Shown here: positions 10,701 through 20,958 of the stretch, piece by piece
Layout of the letters: each line of letters opens with the position of its first letter
How positions within the stretch are numbered: position 1 is the stretch's first letter
DNA from: Asterias amurensis
Taxonomy: Eukaryota; Echinodermata; Asteroidea; Forcipulatida; Asteriidae
Length of the DNA stretch: 64,000 bases
NCBI RefSeq assembly: GCF_032118995.1
Contig: NC_092656.1
Coordinates: 21,534,965 to 21,598,964, forward strand
Direction: 5' to 3'
Program-made: the position numbers and the translations under genes
Notes under the pieces: model-generated
Database searches by the model: none
Told to the model about the DNA's origin: nothing
Seen by the model: the letters and a program-made list of their open reading frames with translations, nothing else

Positions 10701-13540
10701 AGTTCACTTCCCGCCTACATTTCCCGCCTTCGTGCATCACCGCTGATCCACCGCCTAGTACTTAAGCAGCATGCAGCATCAGAGTCCAGCATTCTCCAGA
10801 AGACGATCAGAGCATACTGATCGAAACGTCGAGTTAACCCAACGGTTCTTTTCAGAACCACCCCAACTCATTTAGAGATTGTTAATACATGGTGTTACCG
10901 CAAACTCTTCTATATCTTATCTCCACCATGCAAAGTTTCAAATCCTACTCAAAATAATATGTTCTTGTTCTGATGTGCTTTTCTTTTATACACGAAATAC
11001 TAGAATTTAAATACATATAATATGGATATGTAATTAAATTTGCTTTTGAGAATCTTGAAACTTTATGTGTTTTAGGATATTTTGAAAACTGGTCATGACT
11101 GTTTCCTTCAATCCCCTCCCCACTATTTGTTTAGATTTTAACTGGGAGTGGTGACAGTACATGCGCCCTATGGGACGTTGAGAGTGGTCAGTTACTGCAA
11201 AGTTTTCATGGTCACAACGCTGACGTCATGGGACTCGATCTGTCGCCCTCGGAGGCTTGTAATACCTTTGTTTCAGGGGTAAGTTCCTTCAAAGTGCCTC
11301 TAGTGACCGGGCTAGCTAGGTGGTTTAGCGGTAAGACATCTGCTTTAGCAATGCAAAGGTTGATTTTCAAATTCACCCCGAGTGAGTACGAGTGCTTAAA
11401 AATAAACTATAAATAATAGTAAACCTGCGGGTACAACCATGTAATAGTTCTCTTTTGAGGGAGTGTGGGCTCTGAAAAGAGCCAGTTTGGTCTCAACGTT
11501 TCCAACAGTATACTCTGCTCGTCTTCATATAGTTCGAAACACACATTGGTGTATAAAGGTAAAAACAGATTATATTCCTTCAATTACTATTGAAGATTCA
11601 GTGCTTGAGTGTCTTTGCATTATCCCTAACCAACCCCCAACCCTTCAAAATCCAACTGCATGTTTTGTTTTGGTTCTGATGCGACTCTTTATTTTAAATT
11701 GCAAGTGATAAACCACAAGTGAAATTGACTAGGTACATTTTTAATAACTAAAATGTAAAAAAAAAAAATTTTTTTTAAATCTTTTTGTTTTGATGATGAA
11801 CAAGCAGGCCCCCGTGTAAATTTTTAATAACTAAAACGATTTTTTTATTATAAAATTGTTTCTTTTTTGTTACTATGAACAGGGATGTGACAAGCAGGCC
11901 CTCGTGTGGGACATGCGTACCGGACAGTGTGTCCAGTCATTTGATGGTCATGAGTCAGACATCAATGCTGTTAGATTCTTTCCTAGCGGGGATGCGTTTG
12001 CATCCGCATCTGATGACGCTGGGGTGAGTACCCTCATCTTTGGGTTGATACGTTGACCTGGTCATTCATTCTCACCCACTGTGGTTTTGAAGGATAGATA
12101 AACTATGCTAGCATGCAATATGACACGGTCATGTTTATAAATTAAGAAGATTAGAAGTTTTGTGTATTTTGACTTGATTTTACTTTGATTTGGGGTTGAA
12201 TAAAGAAATATTGATTAGAGTGGGACTCGAACCAAGGACAAACGTGCCACCACTCAACCAACTGAGCTATCTACTAGCCTTATGTGGTCAATGTCTTTGT
12301 TTGAGTCCCGCTCTAGTAAAGTTGTCTTTGTTCAACCCCAAATTATTTAAAATTTACCCAGTCAGTTTCCCTTGTGGTTATATTGGTTTGGTATTGAATA
12401 TTTTGTTAACAGTGTCGTCTGTATGACCTACGGGCTGATCGAGAAATCAATTGCTATGCCAAGGAGTGTATCATTTTCGGTGCAACGTCGTTGGATTTCT
12501 CCCTCAGTGGTATGTACCGTCTTTGAAGTTCTGTAAATCACAAGTTGATGTTGTACTAGGGGTGCGTTTTGGCGGTCGTAACCAATAACTGTTTCGTTTG
12601 AGTTTGCCAACGGTAAATCACTGGCCATTGACCGAAACAGTTTGGGGTTACGACCTCCAAAACGCACTCCTGGTTTCCTGCTGCAGTTTAAAAAAAAAAT
12701 GTTATACTTATTATTCACATACAAAAAAATGAGTAAAACTTAGACCTACCAGAAAACATAGAAATAAAGTGTTGACTTTGACATAATGAGTTTGTTCTAG
12801 ATTCTTATCAAATGCGTAGTTACTTAAGAGAACACTCATCCACAATTCTGAATGGATGTGTATGGCACAATGGTACCAGGGTTTGCTCATCTGGAGGTTG
12901 CGTTACAAAAGCTTGCTCTGAACCATTTGACATAGTAACTCTCTCTATATTCTGAGGAATTCAAATGTAAGCAGTACGTTGTGACTAAGCAAGTCATTCT
13001 ACCAGACATTTGTGGCGTGTCATGGCCAGTTAAGAGCACCGGATTCAATCTCTGGTGTTTGATCAGCAGAGTGTGGGTTTGAGTCCCGGTCGTGACACTT
13101 GCTACGTTAAATTGGGGAGGTAGTGCTTTCTGCTCTACCAGCCAGGCTTCGGACTGATGATACCCAAGCCTACATCCATATGGACTGTAAAGGGGGTAAC
13201 CCTGTTTCAGCCCTAGAAGTAGGTGGCAACGGCCTCTGGAATAAAATAATTGTAGCCCACACCTTGAAGTGGTCTGGCGACATGCATACAAAAAAATTAA
13301 CAAACATTCAAATCTAACTCACAAATGGCTTATTGATGGCGTATTTAAATCTCTCTTGCAGGGCGATTACTCTTCGTTGGCTACAACGATTACTCTGTCA
13401 ACATATGGGACACACTGAAAGGTGTACGTCTGACCATGCTGTATGGACATGAGAATCGTATAAGCTGCCTGCGTACATCACCGGATGGTACAGCACTGTG
13501 TACAGGGAGTTGGGACTACACACTGCGTATATGGGCTTGA
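7749..13540 (+). CDS. GNB5: G protein subunit beta-5 (GNB5), 8 exons, complete
   Basis: Coding exons are 7749-7863, 8724-8902, 9338-9414, 10068-10194, 11135-11278, 11883-12023, 12413-12509 and 13362-13540. All have GT-AG borders, compatible phases and a TGA stop, giving 352 aa against about 353 for the human short isoform. Residues about 7-37 are a charged N-terminal coiled coil; the rest is a seven-bladed WD40 propeller with typical GH...WD spacing ([37 protein letters not shown]). In the family this atypical G-beta pairs with the GGL domain of R7 RGS proteins to speed Gi/o deactivation in neurons and photoreceptors. The ATG at 7749 was chosen because the protein then aligns from its first residues; a longer in-frame start at 7524 lies in upstream sequence of low similarity. 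No exon for a long retinal isoform was found. The DDAGCRLYD blade has G where vertebrates have T. Confidence 0.96.
9541..9935. repeat. Intronic dispersed repeats (GNB5 intron 3)
   Basis: A segment around 9550-9730 contains 'ttcagacagg' twice in a MITE-like arrangement. The following segment 9780-9935 ('tttctcaaaacctctgt...ttcttgaaag...cctgaattgtaa') recurs in the same orientation at about 16260-16430. Confidence 0.5.
10381..10915. mobile_element. 535-bp near-perfect palindrome (foldback element) in GNB5 intron 4
   Basis: Arms of about 260 bp run from 'atatagaagagtttgcgg' to 'ccgcaaactcttctatat' with a spacer of about 12 bp centred near 10648; only a few mismatches separate the arms. The same 71-aa frame is read on both strands at 10476-10691 (-) and 10605-10820 (+), which is a consequence of the palindrome. 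It lies in a degraded GGCACTGGACGC MITE (10346-10380). One-arm relatives occur at 11440-11530, 14300-14400, 24752-24845 and 60368-60470. The phrase 'gaaacgtcgagtt' beside 'gaagacgatcagagca' resembles 3' regions of some retroelements, but the family is not certain. Confidence 0.85.
11305..11405 (+). repeat. tRNA-derived SINE head fragment
   Basis: An A-box-like 'tagctaggtggtttagcggt' is followed by 'aagacatctgctttagcaatgcaaagg', closely paralleling the SINE at 15.8 kb. The B box is eroded. It lies in GNB5 intron 5, directly after the exon. Confidence 0.55.
11741..11882. repeat. Tandem duplication across the GNB5 exon 6 acceptor
   Basis: The phrase 'tttttaataactaaaa' occurs at 11740 and 11820. 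A decayed copy of the exon 6 start, 'acaagcaggcccccgtgt' at 11802-11819, matches exon bases 11889-11906 at 17 of 18 positions. The upstream copy lacks the 'gaacag' acceptor and is intronic. Confidence 0.7.
12185..12415 (-). repeat. tRNA-headed SINE pair in inverted arrangement (GNB5 intron 6)
   Basis: On the minus strand a tRNA-like block has A box 'tagctcagttggttgagtgg' and B box 'ggttcgagtcc' (about 12215-12270). The body 'ttggggttgaataaag' recurs inverted as 'ctttgttcaaccccaaat' at about 12327-12345 together with 'gagtcccgctcta', so the unit folds back on itself. The tail 'cccagtcagtttcccttg' matches SINE tails near 2404 and 17995. Confidence 0.65.
12559..12670. mobile_element. Short inverted-repeat MITE (GNB5 intron 7)
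   Basis: The left arm 'ggtgcgttttggcggtcg' pairs with the right arm 'cgacctccaaaacgcact', and further inward 'aactgtttcg' pairs with 'cgaaacagtt'. The element is about 112 bp and fully intronic. Confidence 0.65.
12990..13300 (+). repeat. tRNA-Leu-like SINE (GNB5 intron 7)
   Basis: The head 'atggccagttaagagcacc' followed by 'ggatt...' and B box 'gggtttgagtccc' resembles a leucine tRNA with its long variable arm. The body ('gatacccaagcctacatcc', 'gtaaagggggtaaccctgt', 'gtagcccacacct') is shared with the copy at 24.5 kb. The tail is A-rich. Confidence 0.7.
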
Positions 13541-14100
13541 AGTGTATTGAAGTATGAAGGTACTGAAGGGTTTGGAAGTAAAGGGTACTGTGAAGTATAT
13601 TGGAGTATGCAGGTACTAGAGGTTTGGAAGTGATGGATACTGTGTTGGTGTAGTCTATAGGTTTTTCTCGGCCAATTTCAAAAGAGACTTATACCGTTTA
13701 ACATCCGGCTCATTCTATTTTGTTTGAAAATGTAGGTTGCATCAGCTTTCAACAGTCAAAATTAGTAGTTCAATATCTACAGCTTAATGTTTCACCGGTC
13801 AAAGAAGACAATTTCAATTTGTTATGTTGCAAAAGAGCATCCAATTTCACAAAAACCAACAGCAAATACTGGTTAACCATTTTGTTTAATCAAATGTAGT
13901 AGATTTCAACTCTAAACTCCTGGAATTGTAGTCTTGAATGACTGTACATATAAATGAAATAGAATGACTATCGAAACGAACCTGAATGGGAATGATATCA
14001 AGTGCACACCAAAAAAAAAAAAAAAAGGAGAAAATGCATAAATTTAGTGTGTTTTAGTTGAATTGAAATAATTTTCAAGGCCGAAATTGACCTGAAAAAG
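13541..14100 (+). other. Likely GNB5 3' untranslated region with a local duplication
   Basis: After the stop, a unit of about 50 bp is repeated roughly twice ('tgaaggtactgaagggtttggaag' type phrases at 13554-13635). No poly(A) signal can be chosen with confidence; the next AATAAA on this strand in a plausible setting is near 15485. Confidence 0.4.
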
Positions 14101-15814
14101 CTATATTTTGAGAATATATTTAAGGACCACAGACTTCAAAGATGAAGTAGTTACACAAAGGTGCGACTTGAGATAGCTGTTTTCAATCCTGGTGCAATGA
14201 AATGCAGCAATTAAACATTGTTGCAAGTTGTCGCTCGCCGATGATAACAAGTTTTTGTTCAAGGTGATAGATGATGTCAAGTAGGATTTGAAACTTTGCA
14301 TGGTGGGATTATGGTAAGTTAGCGGTAGCACAATGTGTAAATCACTTTTGAGTAGTGTTGGTTCTGGAAAAAAACAGTTGTTAACAACGCGACATGATAG
14401 ATGGCGTTGCATTCACCCGGGCTACACACATTTCTGTCAGAAAGGTGTATGAGGAAAACTAAAAACTTGATTTCAACATTATCCGATAAGAATTCGAGAG
14501 CTCACATTGAGTTATTTATGAGAACTCGCTTAGTGAGTAATTTGCACAGTTGCTGATCAACGTACAACCCTTATGATGTTTAAAAAAACTCAATGAAGGA
14601 TTGAAGTTTTAATAAGAAAAAGTATTATGAACAAATTCTAGAAGTTGACAGAACATTAAGTGATTATATCTTGCCTTGCCTTGAAATAACATATTACAGC
14701 AGCCAACTCAATTTCTTTTTTTTTTACAATTCAATGCATAGAACCCCAAGTGGGAAAGTTCCTCATGATTTGTCAATATTTTCTTTCCTTTGTCTCTGTA
14801 GTTAAGAACCTCCACATATTCCTTGTGGAGCGTCCTAGCCTATTTTACCTTCATATATTTCATGGCTAAAATCTAACTTTCCCAACAATATGAAATAATT
14901 TTTATAGCCATAAACTAAAGTATTTTAAGAAACAGAATTGCTCATATGTAAAACTCAATAAGGATGAGACTGACTTGGTCTTGGAAGCTCAAATATGCGC
15001 AAGACTTGCACAGTCTGTTGTCAGTCACAAATAACATTGGTTCTTACCCTCCGACCAAAGCGTGGGCTTATGTTGTATCAGCGTATGTAAATCACCAAAG
15101 AAAAATAACTAATTAGCGTCTAGGCATAACTAAGTTCGTTTTGGGGGTGATTTGTCATGATACTCTTGCCATTTTTGATCTTAAAACTCACAATGTTTTT
15201 TTTTTTTTTTAACTGGATTCAGTATAGTTTATAAATTTAACTTCGAAAGAAATTACTTTTCAGAATTTTGTTTCGCTGTGTTTTCCCACCCTCTACAAAA
15301 TTGAAGTGAACTTTTTATATTTTTTTTTCAACTGTTTTCTTTTGATGGCAAATAATTTTTTTGAAAGGGCTGGGGAATGAAATTTAAAAACTTTGAGTAT
15401 CATGAATGGTCGTTATAAATTTCTATGGATCATTTACATGTGCAAGAGTTGCATACAGATGCAAAAATTATTTTCTGTGGAACAAAATAAACAGTTGGAG
15501 GTGCATTTTTCATTTACGTAATAAGGCAATTGTAGATACTTCAACAAAGCAACATGTTTTAAATTAAGTAAATACATCAGATGTATAGTATACTGTAAAC
15601 AAACGCACCGGCAAGTCCAGTTAAGTATGTATCTTGGACTTTTATGAATTTTGTTGATGTATTTGTAAATTTTAGTTGAGATTCCACATTGTAAGTAGTA
15701 TTTATTTTACTTTAGTTTGTACATACTAGGCAGGCCCTTTTGTTGAACACTTTTTAAATATGTTCTATTTGCATCGGGATAAAGAATATAAATTGTTTTT
15801 ACCCGACACATAGG
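14101..15814. other. Intergenic or long 3' UTR, no gene recognised
   Basis: A one-arm fragment of the 10.4 kb foldback family lies at about 14300-14400 ('gttagcggtagcacaatgtg', 'ggttctgg'). Otherwise AT-rich DNA with T and A tracts. The frame at 14101-14412 (-) overlaps this repeat and is not called. Confidence 0.4.
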
Positions 15815-15975
15815 ATTTGACCTGCCTCTAGCCACCAGGCTAGCTCTGTGGTCGATTGGTAGGACATCTGCTCTAGGAGTGCAAAGGTCATGGGTTCGAA
15901 TCGCTGTGTATTTTTTTTTCTTTCACAGAACTCTGGAAAGTACCGAGCACATCGGTATAAGGGTAACAACAAATT
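15815..15975 (+). repeat. tRNA-derived SINE
   Basis: A box 'tagctctgtggtcgattggt' and B box 'ggttcgaatcg' occur in tRNA spacing, followed by a body containing 'ttcacagaactctggaaagtaccgagcacatcggta'-type blocks. The same body occurs at 34.1, 59.75 and 63.9 kb, so this is a SINE and not a functional tRNA gene. An inverted tail fragment of the family ('gcatcgggataaagaat') lies just upstream at about 15771. Confidence 0.75.
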
Positions 15976-16254
15976 ATAGACTTTTTGTCTTTTTATTCGC
16001 TTCTTAAGATAAATCATGTACAGTATACAGTTCGTAAAGAGTGGAGAATCATTTTACAGTTAGCTGATGATTTGTCGGATTTGAGATACTGTATATATAT
16101 TTAGTTTGAGAGACAGCAGTGTGGTGATACAAGTTGGTATATTGAGCTCTGTAGGTATTGGTTGAATGTCAACCTTAAATAACACTACGTGTAGATTTAA
16201 TTGATGTTAATCGGGGGTAATATAAAGAAATGTATTTTTTAGCATGATTTCTCA

Positions 16255-16430
16255 AAAAAATTCCTGATTTCAGGTTTTTCTCAAAATCTCCTTTGAGCAT
16301 TAACATTTTCTTGAAAGGAGTAAAGCAATCACCAAAGTGAGAGAGAAATTGTCCACGTTGTGACCGAACCTGTAGTTTTGTCTTTCGGGTGATGCACAGA
16401 TTCTGTAAACCTTCTGAATTGTAACTGAAT
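16255..16430. repeat. Dispersed repeat shared with GNB5 intron 3
   Basis: Homologous to 9780-9935: 'tttctcaaaatctcctt', 'ttcttgaaaggag', 'agagagaaattgtccac', 'tctgtaaaccttctgaattgtaa'. Nature unknown. Confidence 0.5.
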
Positions 16431-16479
16431 CTGGGTAGTGGGTAGGCTCCTAGTAAACCATGTTGAGTTTAGGTTAGAC

Positions 16480-16621
16480 TTTTGTCAAGGCCTACGTGGC
16501 TTGGATAGCTGCGGTCGCAAACATCTGTAACGGGAGACCATGCACTCGCCATTCAACTCGCTCGCTTGGTCTCCTGTTGCAGTCGCTCCTCTGTTTAAGC
16601 CGCGAAGGCCTTGACAAAAGG
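16480..16621. mobile_element. Inverted-repeat element, about 142 bp
   Basis: The ends are 'cttttgtcaaggcct' and 'aggccttgacaaaag', an exact inversion. Inner stretches 'gggagacca' and 'tggtctcc' also pair. Opposite-strand open frames here are palindrome artefacts. Confidence 0.65.
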
Positions 16622-17582
16622 CCAGGTTTAGGTGTGATTTTGTTCCCTTTGTGCAAGCCAGTCTACAGTCGCATTGACACAACTACTTGTAGGTAAACCG
16701 CACAGCTTTCCCAAGATCTGGGCCCAAACTTATGGTGCAGCCTTTTGTCGAACTCTGATCTTACAGCCCATAGAATCATGCGCATCGCAGATCACCGTAA
16801 ATGCCAAATTTAGTGCTAAGCAGCAGTAGTCAAGATCCGATAGTCCGAGACCTAAAGGTCCAAGACCAAGACCGGCTAAAGACCTACAACACTGCTAAGC
16901 AGTGACATGAAATTGGACCCTCTTCCTATGCAAAATGAGTAACAATGTACTTACAGTGTATTACCATTACATCATTGTGTTATTATGTGTCACTTCAGAA
17001 ATCCATGTAAAAATGTAACATGCCTCTGACCAACTAGAACTAAATAGAGTTGTGAATAATGAGAGGGTGAATCCTAGTATGCTAGTATGGTGAGTGGATA
17101 TATAGGAGTTAATGTTTTTAATTACACATGTGCAATAGATATTTACAAATTAGACCAGGAATACACTTAAATATGTCACCAAATTGATATTTTATTGATA
17201 TTTTATTGCCACCAGATAAAGAAAAGTCTAATAAAATACACAAAACAATCCCAATTGTACTGTTGATTCTTGTAAATGATTGTTGTCTCTGAAGGGATGG
17301 TCAGAGAAGCTTAAATAAAGTGACCATCTTTGTTTCCATGTTAGGAAGGTGATCCCTCTCCTGCCACGTCCCAAGTAGTATTTTGTAAACTTGGGTGTGA
17401 TCCCTGGTTATGCAATACATGTTAATGGCAGTAACCGACTCTCTTCAGACGATGATAGTGACAAAATAGGTAGACTGCAAATACTAATGCTAGGTATGTC
17501 TATTGGTATGGCGTCGGCATGTTAATCTAGAGGATGCAGATTCAAATCTCAATCTGGTTAATGGTTTCCTAACAAAAAACAC

Positions 17583-17949
17583 AATGTCAACAGATTTACA
17601 TTAAACTTACACAGTTTGAAGATTATGATAGTAGAAAGCTTCCCTTGAAATTTTACTTACTGAGGTGCTGTAGTTTTTGAGAAATGAGTAAAAGTAATAA
17701 TTTTCGTCTCAGTTTTAGCATGTAAAAATGTATTAACCAGTTATGCTATGGTTTTGCTAAAATATCATAACTGGTTAAGGGGATTTTACATGCTAAAATA
17801 GTTTTGGTCTCATGGGACCAAAACTATTTTGTGACTTGTTTTACTCATTTCTCAAAACTACACAACCTTAGTTAGTAATATTTGAAGGGAAGCTTTCCAC
17901 TATCATTATCTTCAAACCCTGTAAGTTTAATGTAAATCTGTGGACATTT
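17583..17949. mobile_element. Foldback MITE, about 367 bp
   Basis: The left arm 'cagatttacattaaactta' pairs with 'taagtttaatgtaaatctg'. Pairing continues through 'gaagcttccctt', 'gagaaatgagtaaaa' and 'agcatgtaaaa' toward the centre near 17757. A half copy at about 26905-26965 is interrupted by a TTAA MITE. Confidence 0.75.
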
Positions 17950-19220
17950 TGAAAAAGTATCCAAATCCTTTAACCCAAATTATAAAAAAATTCACCCAGT
18001 CAGTTTACCTTGAGGGTTATTACTTGTTCAGATATTTTAGAGAGAACTTTTTTTCTTCTCATATGTTCAAAAATTACATTGATTGTCTTGTGACTTATTC
18101 TTAATACTTCACCCATTTATCTTGTTGTAATTTAATACTATTAATAAATTCTTTTGAAAAGGAAACACAAACCATTTAAAGATATCATTTGATGAAATAA
18201 TTATTTAGACAAAGCTTTAACAAACAGTTAACGAATACAATTGTTTACAGGTAAACATTTCTTTCTTCAACTCGTGTAAGCTACAAGCAAGTTCAACTGC
18301 TTTGGTTAACCTATGGATTATTTCAGCTACCATGGCACTTTATGCCTGTCACTAATAGTTAAACTTTAGTTAACTCTAGTTAAACCATGGTAAATCCATC
18401 ACACTGTGGTAAGTCCAACAATTCCTTGCAATGGTATATTAAAAAGCTGGTTCTTGGTTGAAGTTAGTCAATTTACCATTTTGTTAACCAAACAGGATTC
18501 AAGTAAAGAAAGGCATACTAAATTGATCGCAGCTTGCTCCACACTTAACCTGGTAAACTAACCACTAAGCAGACAAACATGGAAACGAAGTAAATAGTTT
18601 CGATATAACATTATAAATTTTCAGAGTCAAAAATGTTGAAAGTAATATTTAACTATTGAAACAAGAAATAAACAAAGCTTTTATTTTAAGTACAATGACT
18701 GAAATTGGCAAGCCAAGTCATATTCACTGAAGATCCTCTGGTTTTACATAAACATGATGAACTACTTCGGCACAGCCCGTTTTTTACAAAGTACATAATG
18801 TTCTCTGTAATAAAATTAATTTGATTTCTGTACAAAATATTAACAAGGAATCATGGAAATTAACAGCTAAAAACACAGCTACAAATACTTTTTATAAAAA
18901 ATCAAAGGTATGTTTTTGTTTGTTACATACTGAGAAGTTTGTTTTCTGTTTCACCAGTTCATAATTATTTCAAATTAAAAAAAAAGGTGCTTGAACTAAG
19001 ATAAGATAAGATAATAACTTCATTATCCCACACTGGGGAAATTAAAACTGCCCATGATTCAAACTAGCCCGTTGCACCACTTGGAGTGAATTTTGACTGG
19101 TCATCGGGTGTTTTAACTTTTGGCCAGCGGACCACTGTTAAGGGAGAATCTTGATAGTGATTAGCACTTAAAATTTAGGTCTACTGACCCAAGTCCTAAT
19201 GAATACTTCACTTTGGCAAT
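17950..19220. other. Intergenic, no gene recognised
   Basis: AT-rich DNA. Near 19060-19145, a segment around 'accacttggagtgaattttgac' and 'ttttggccagcggaccactg' is the inverted relative of 10213-10275 in GNB5 intron 4. 'GTTAA'-rich stretches at 18300-18480 look like decayed simple sequence. Confidence 0.4.
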
Positions 19221-19221
19221 A

Positions 19222-19440
19222 GACCCTTCCCATGAAATATGTAAATTGCACCTAGCGCGTGCGCACTAACGTTTTGGTTGGCAAAATTAGGGAACATCGC
19301 GCTGTTTTGTACATGGCTAATGGGTGCGTGACGCAGACGCGATTGCGCGTCTGCTTAGTGCACAACTCTATGGCGTTTGCCAACCAACAGGGTCTGTACG
19401 CATGCGTGAATGTGATTAGCATATTTCATGGGAAGGGTCC
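19222..19440. mobile_element. MITE with 21-bp terminal inverted repeats
   Basis: The ends 'gacccttcccatgaaatatg' and 'catatttcatgggaagggtc' are exact inverted copies. The inner pair 'ggttggcaaa' and 'tttgccaacc' extends the pairing. Its GC- and CpG-rich interior ('cgcgtgcgcac', 'gacgcagacgcgattgcgcg') differs from the surrounding DNA. The 73-aa frame 19259-19480 is an artefact. Confidence 0.75.
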
Positions 19441-20318
19441 ATTGGATATAGAAGGATTGTATAATTATTATTTTATTTGAAAAGGAAAAGAAAACACAAA
19501 TCGTTTGAAAATATCATTTGCTGTACAATTATTTAGACAAAGTTTCAGGAACAATGAACAATATTACACATGTTTTCAACTCAAGTAGAAGAAATGTTGG
19601 AATGTGACACAATGTTAAAATGGCTATATTACATGCATGTACATTAATGGCTGGAAAAACGGCATATTTGAAAGATGTATTCAAATCTATTCAAGAATTA
19701 TAAAACAAAACAAAGTTCTTAGTATTAATATGGCCTGATGATTAGACCCTAGCAAAGTATTTCTAGAAGGCAAATAGGTTGAATAAAAAACAACACTACA
19801 AATATATAACAACAGAACAAGCATATAAAAAGCTACAGGCAGCCAATTTGTTTATAAAAGTTAAAGCCTCAAACATTGCATATAGATCACAGTAAGAAAA
19901 ACATTTCAACACATAAAGAAAATAAGAAATTTCAGTTGTAAAAAGAACAATACAGCTGGTGGGACTGGTTGCGGAACATGTACATGTATCCCTATTCGAT
20001 TGCTGGAATGTTGCAGTTAAGCTCAATACGTAACGATTCCTTTGCCAAAGAACATTTTTTATTGCATAATTTTTACACATGTGCACAGCCACAATGATCA
20101 AGAACCATTTTTTGGGTGTCCTGACTACTAACAACAGTCTGAAAATAACTGAAAAACCTTAAGCTTTGTGTCAAGTTTGTTGAAAAATCACATGCAAAAA
20201 CTTGCATGTCCATGTTATAGGGGAAAAACAGTGCGTCTACTTCAGATATATCCCACTCGCTCATCAGCATCATCACATAGACCTTATCCCAAGGTACGTG
20301 TACATTAGACCTGGAATG

Positions 20319-20379
20319 AGGTGCATGCTGGTCTAGCTAGCGATCAAGTTTGATTGCTAGCTAGACCAGCATGCACCTC
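20319..20379. repeat. Near-perfect hairpin, 29-bp arms
   Basis: 'gaggtgcatgctggtctag' is followed by 'ctagcgatcaagtttgattgctag' and then 'ctagaccagcatgcacctc'. The loop is about 3 nt and only one stem mismatch is seen. It lies in the region where the 3' ends of the flanking convergent transcripts would meet. Confidence 0.75.
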
Positions 20380-20450
20380 CTTCAACAGTTAGCACTTGCG
20401 CAATGGGTATTTGCGAAAAAGGTATATGGTGATATGGAACGTGGAAGCCC

Positions 20451-20456
20451 TTTATT
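20451..20456 (-). promoter_or_regulatory. Candidate poly(A) signal for the TTC24-like gene
   Basis: AATAAA on the minus strand (tttatt on plus), about 500 bp after the TTC24 stop codon at 20959. Using it would make the 3' UTR antisense to the + strand exon at 20559-20775. Confidence 0.4.
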
Positions 20457-20558
20457 TTTCTATATTCCACTCATGCTTGTGTAATATTAACTAATAATTT
20501 ACATGAACACATAGAATATCACACAGCTGTATATATAACTGTTTCTTCCTCTTTACAG

Positions 20559-20775
20559 GATTGACTGTAGTCTTGGTGCAAGACGTTGTTATTCACTCAA
20601 CTATCGTGAAATCCCCTGCTCCATTTCTCCTCGCCGTGCACATTACTATCGAGCGATAACAGGCGCTGTTGGAAAACGTCCAGACCACCCCACCATACCA
20701 CGTCCAAAACCACGTCCAAACAAAACAAGCTGGCATGATCGCAGCTTACAGAAACACCTTCCATCGGTGGAATAG
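20559..20775 (+). CDS. Candidate 3'-terminal coding exon of an unrecognised gene
   Basis: A polypyrimidine tract and AG acceptor ('tttcttcctctttacag') open an exon whose first frame stays open for 72 codons to a TAG. The product is basic, with several Arg-Pro pairs (RPDHP, RPKPRP), as in a mitochondrial presequence or an unstructured linker. AATAAA follows at 20900, supporting a + strand transcript end. From about 20750 another frame reads a hydrophobic run (GIVATCVALGVCGLWYY), typical of a single membrane span, so either a frame change separates two halves or only one frame is real. No upstream exon was found and no family is recognised. It could equally be a decayed gene. Confidence 0.35.
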
Positions 20776-20899
20776 TTGCGACATGTGTAGCATTGGGCGT
20801 ATGTGGCCTATGGTATTACCATAGAGGTTAACCAACTCAAACAAGAACGTCTTGGACCAAGACTAGATTGACTGCAGTGAGACATCACAGTGGAACATA

Positions 20900-20905
20900 A
20901 ATAAA
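20900..20905 (+). promoter_or_regulatory. Candidate poly(A) signal (+)
   Basis: AATAAA about 125 bp after the TAG at 20775 and 55 bp before the TTC24 stop codon on the other strand. The two convergent transcripts therefore probably overlap. Confidence 0.45.
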
Positions 20906-20958
20906 GTTACGTTAGCAGTACATGATGCAGCTTGATAAACTGCTTGAAGGGTAAGCGT

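Noticed and set aside
10476-10820. Identical peptides on both strands
   Set aside because: Direct result of the 535-bp palindrome.
12990-13090. Possible tRNA-Leu gene
   Set aside because: Followed by the SINE body shared with 24.5 kb; stems are imperfect.
15841-15905. Possible tRNA gene
   Set aside because: A and B boxes are present but the SINE body follows and the same unit recurs at 34.0 kb; acceptor stem does not pair well.
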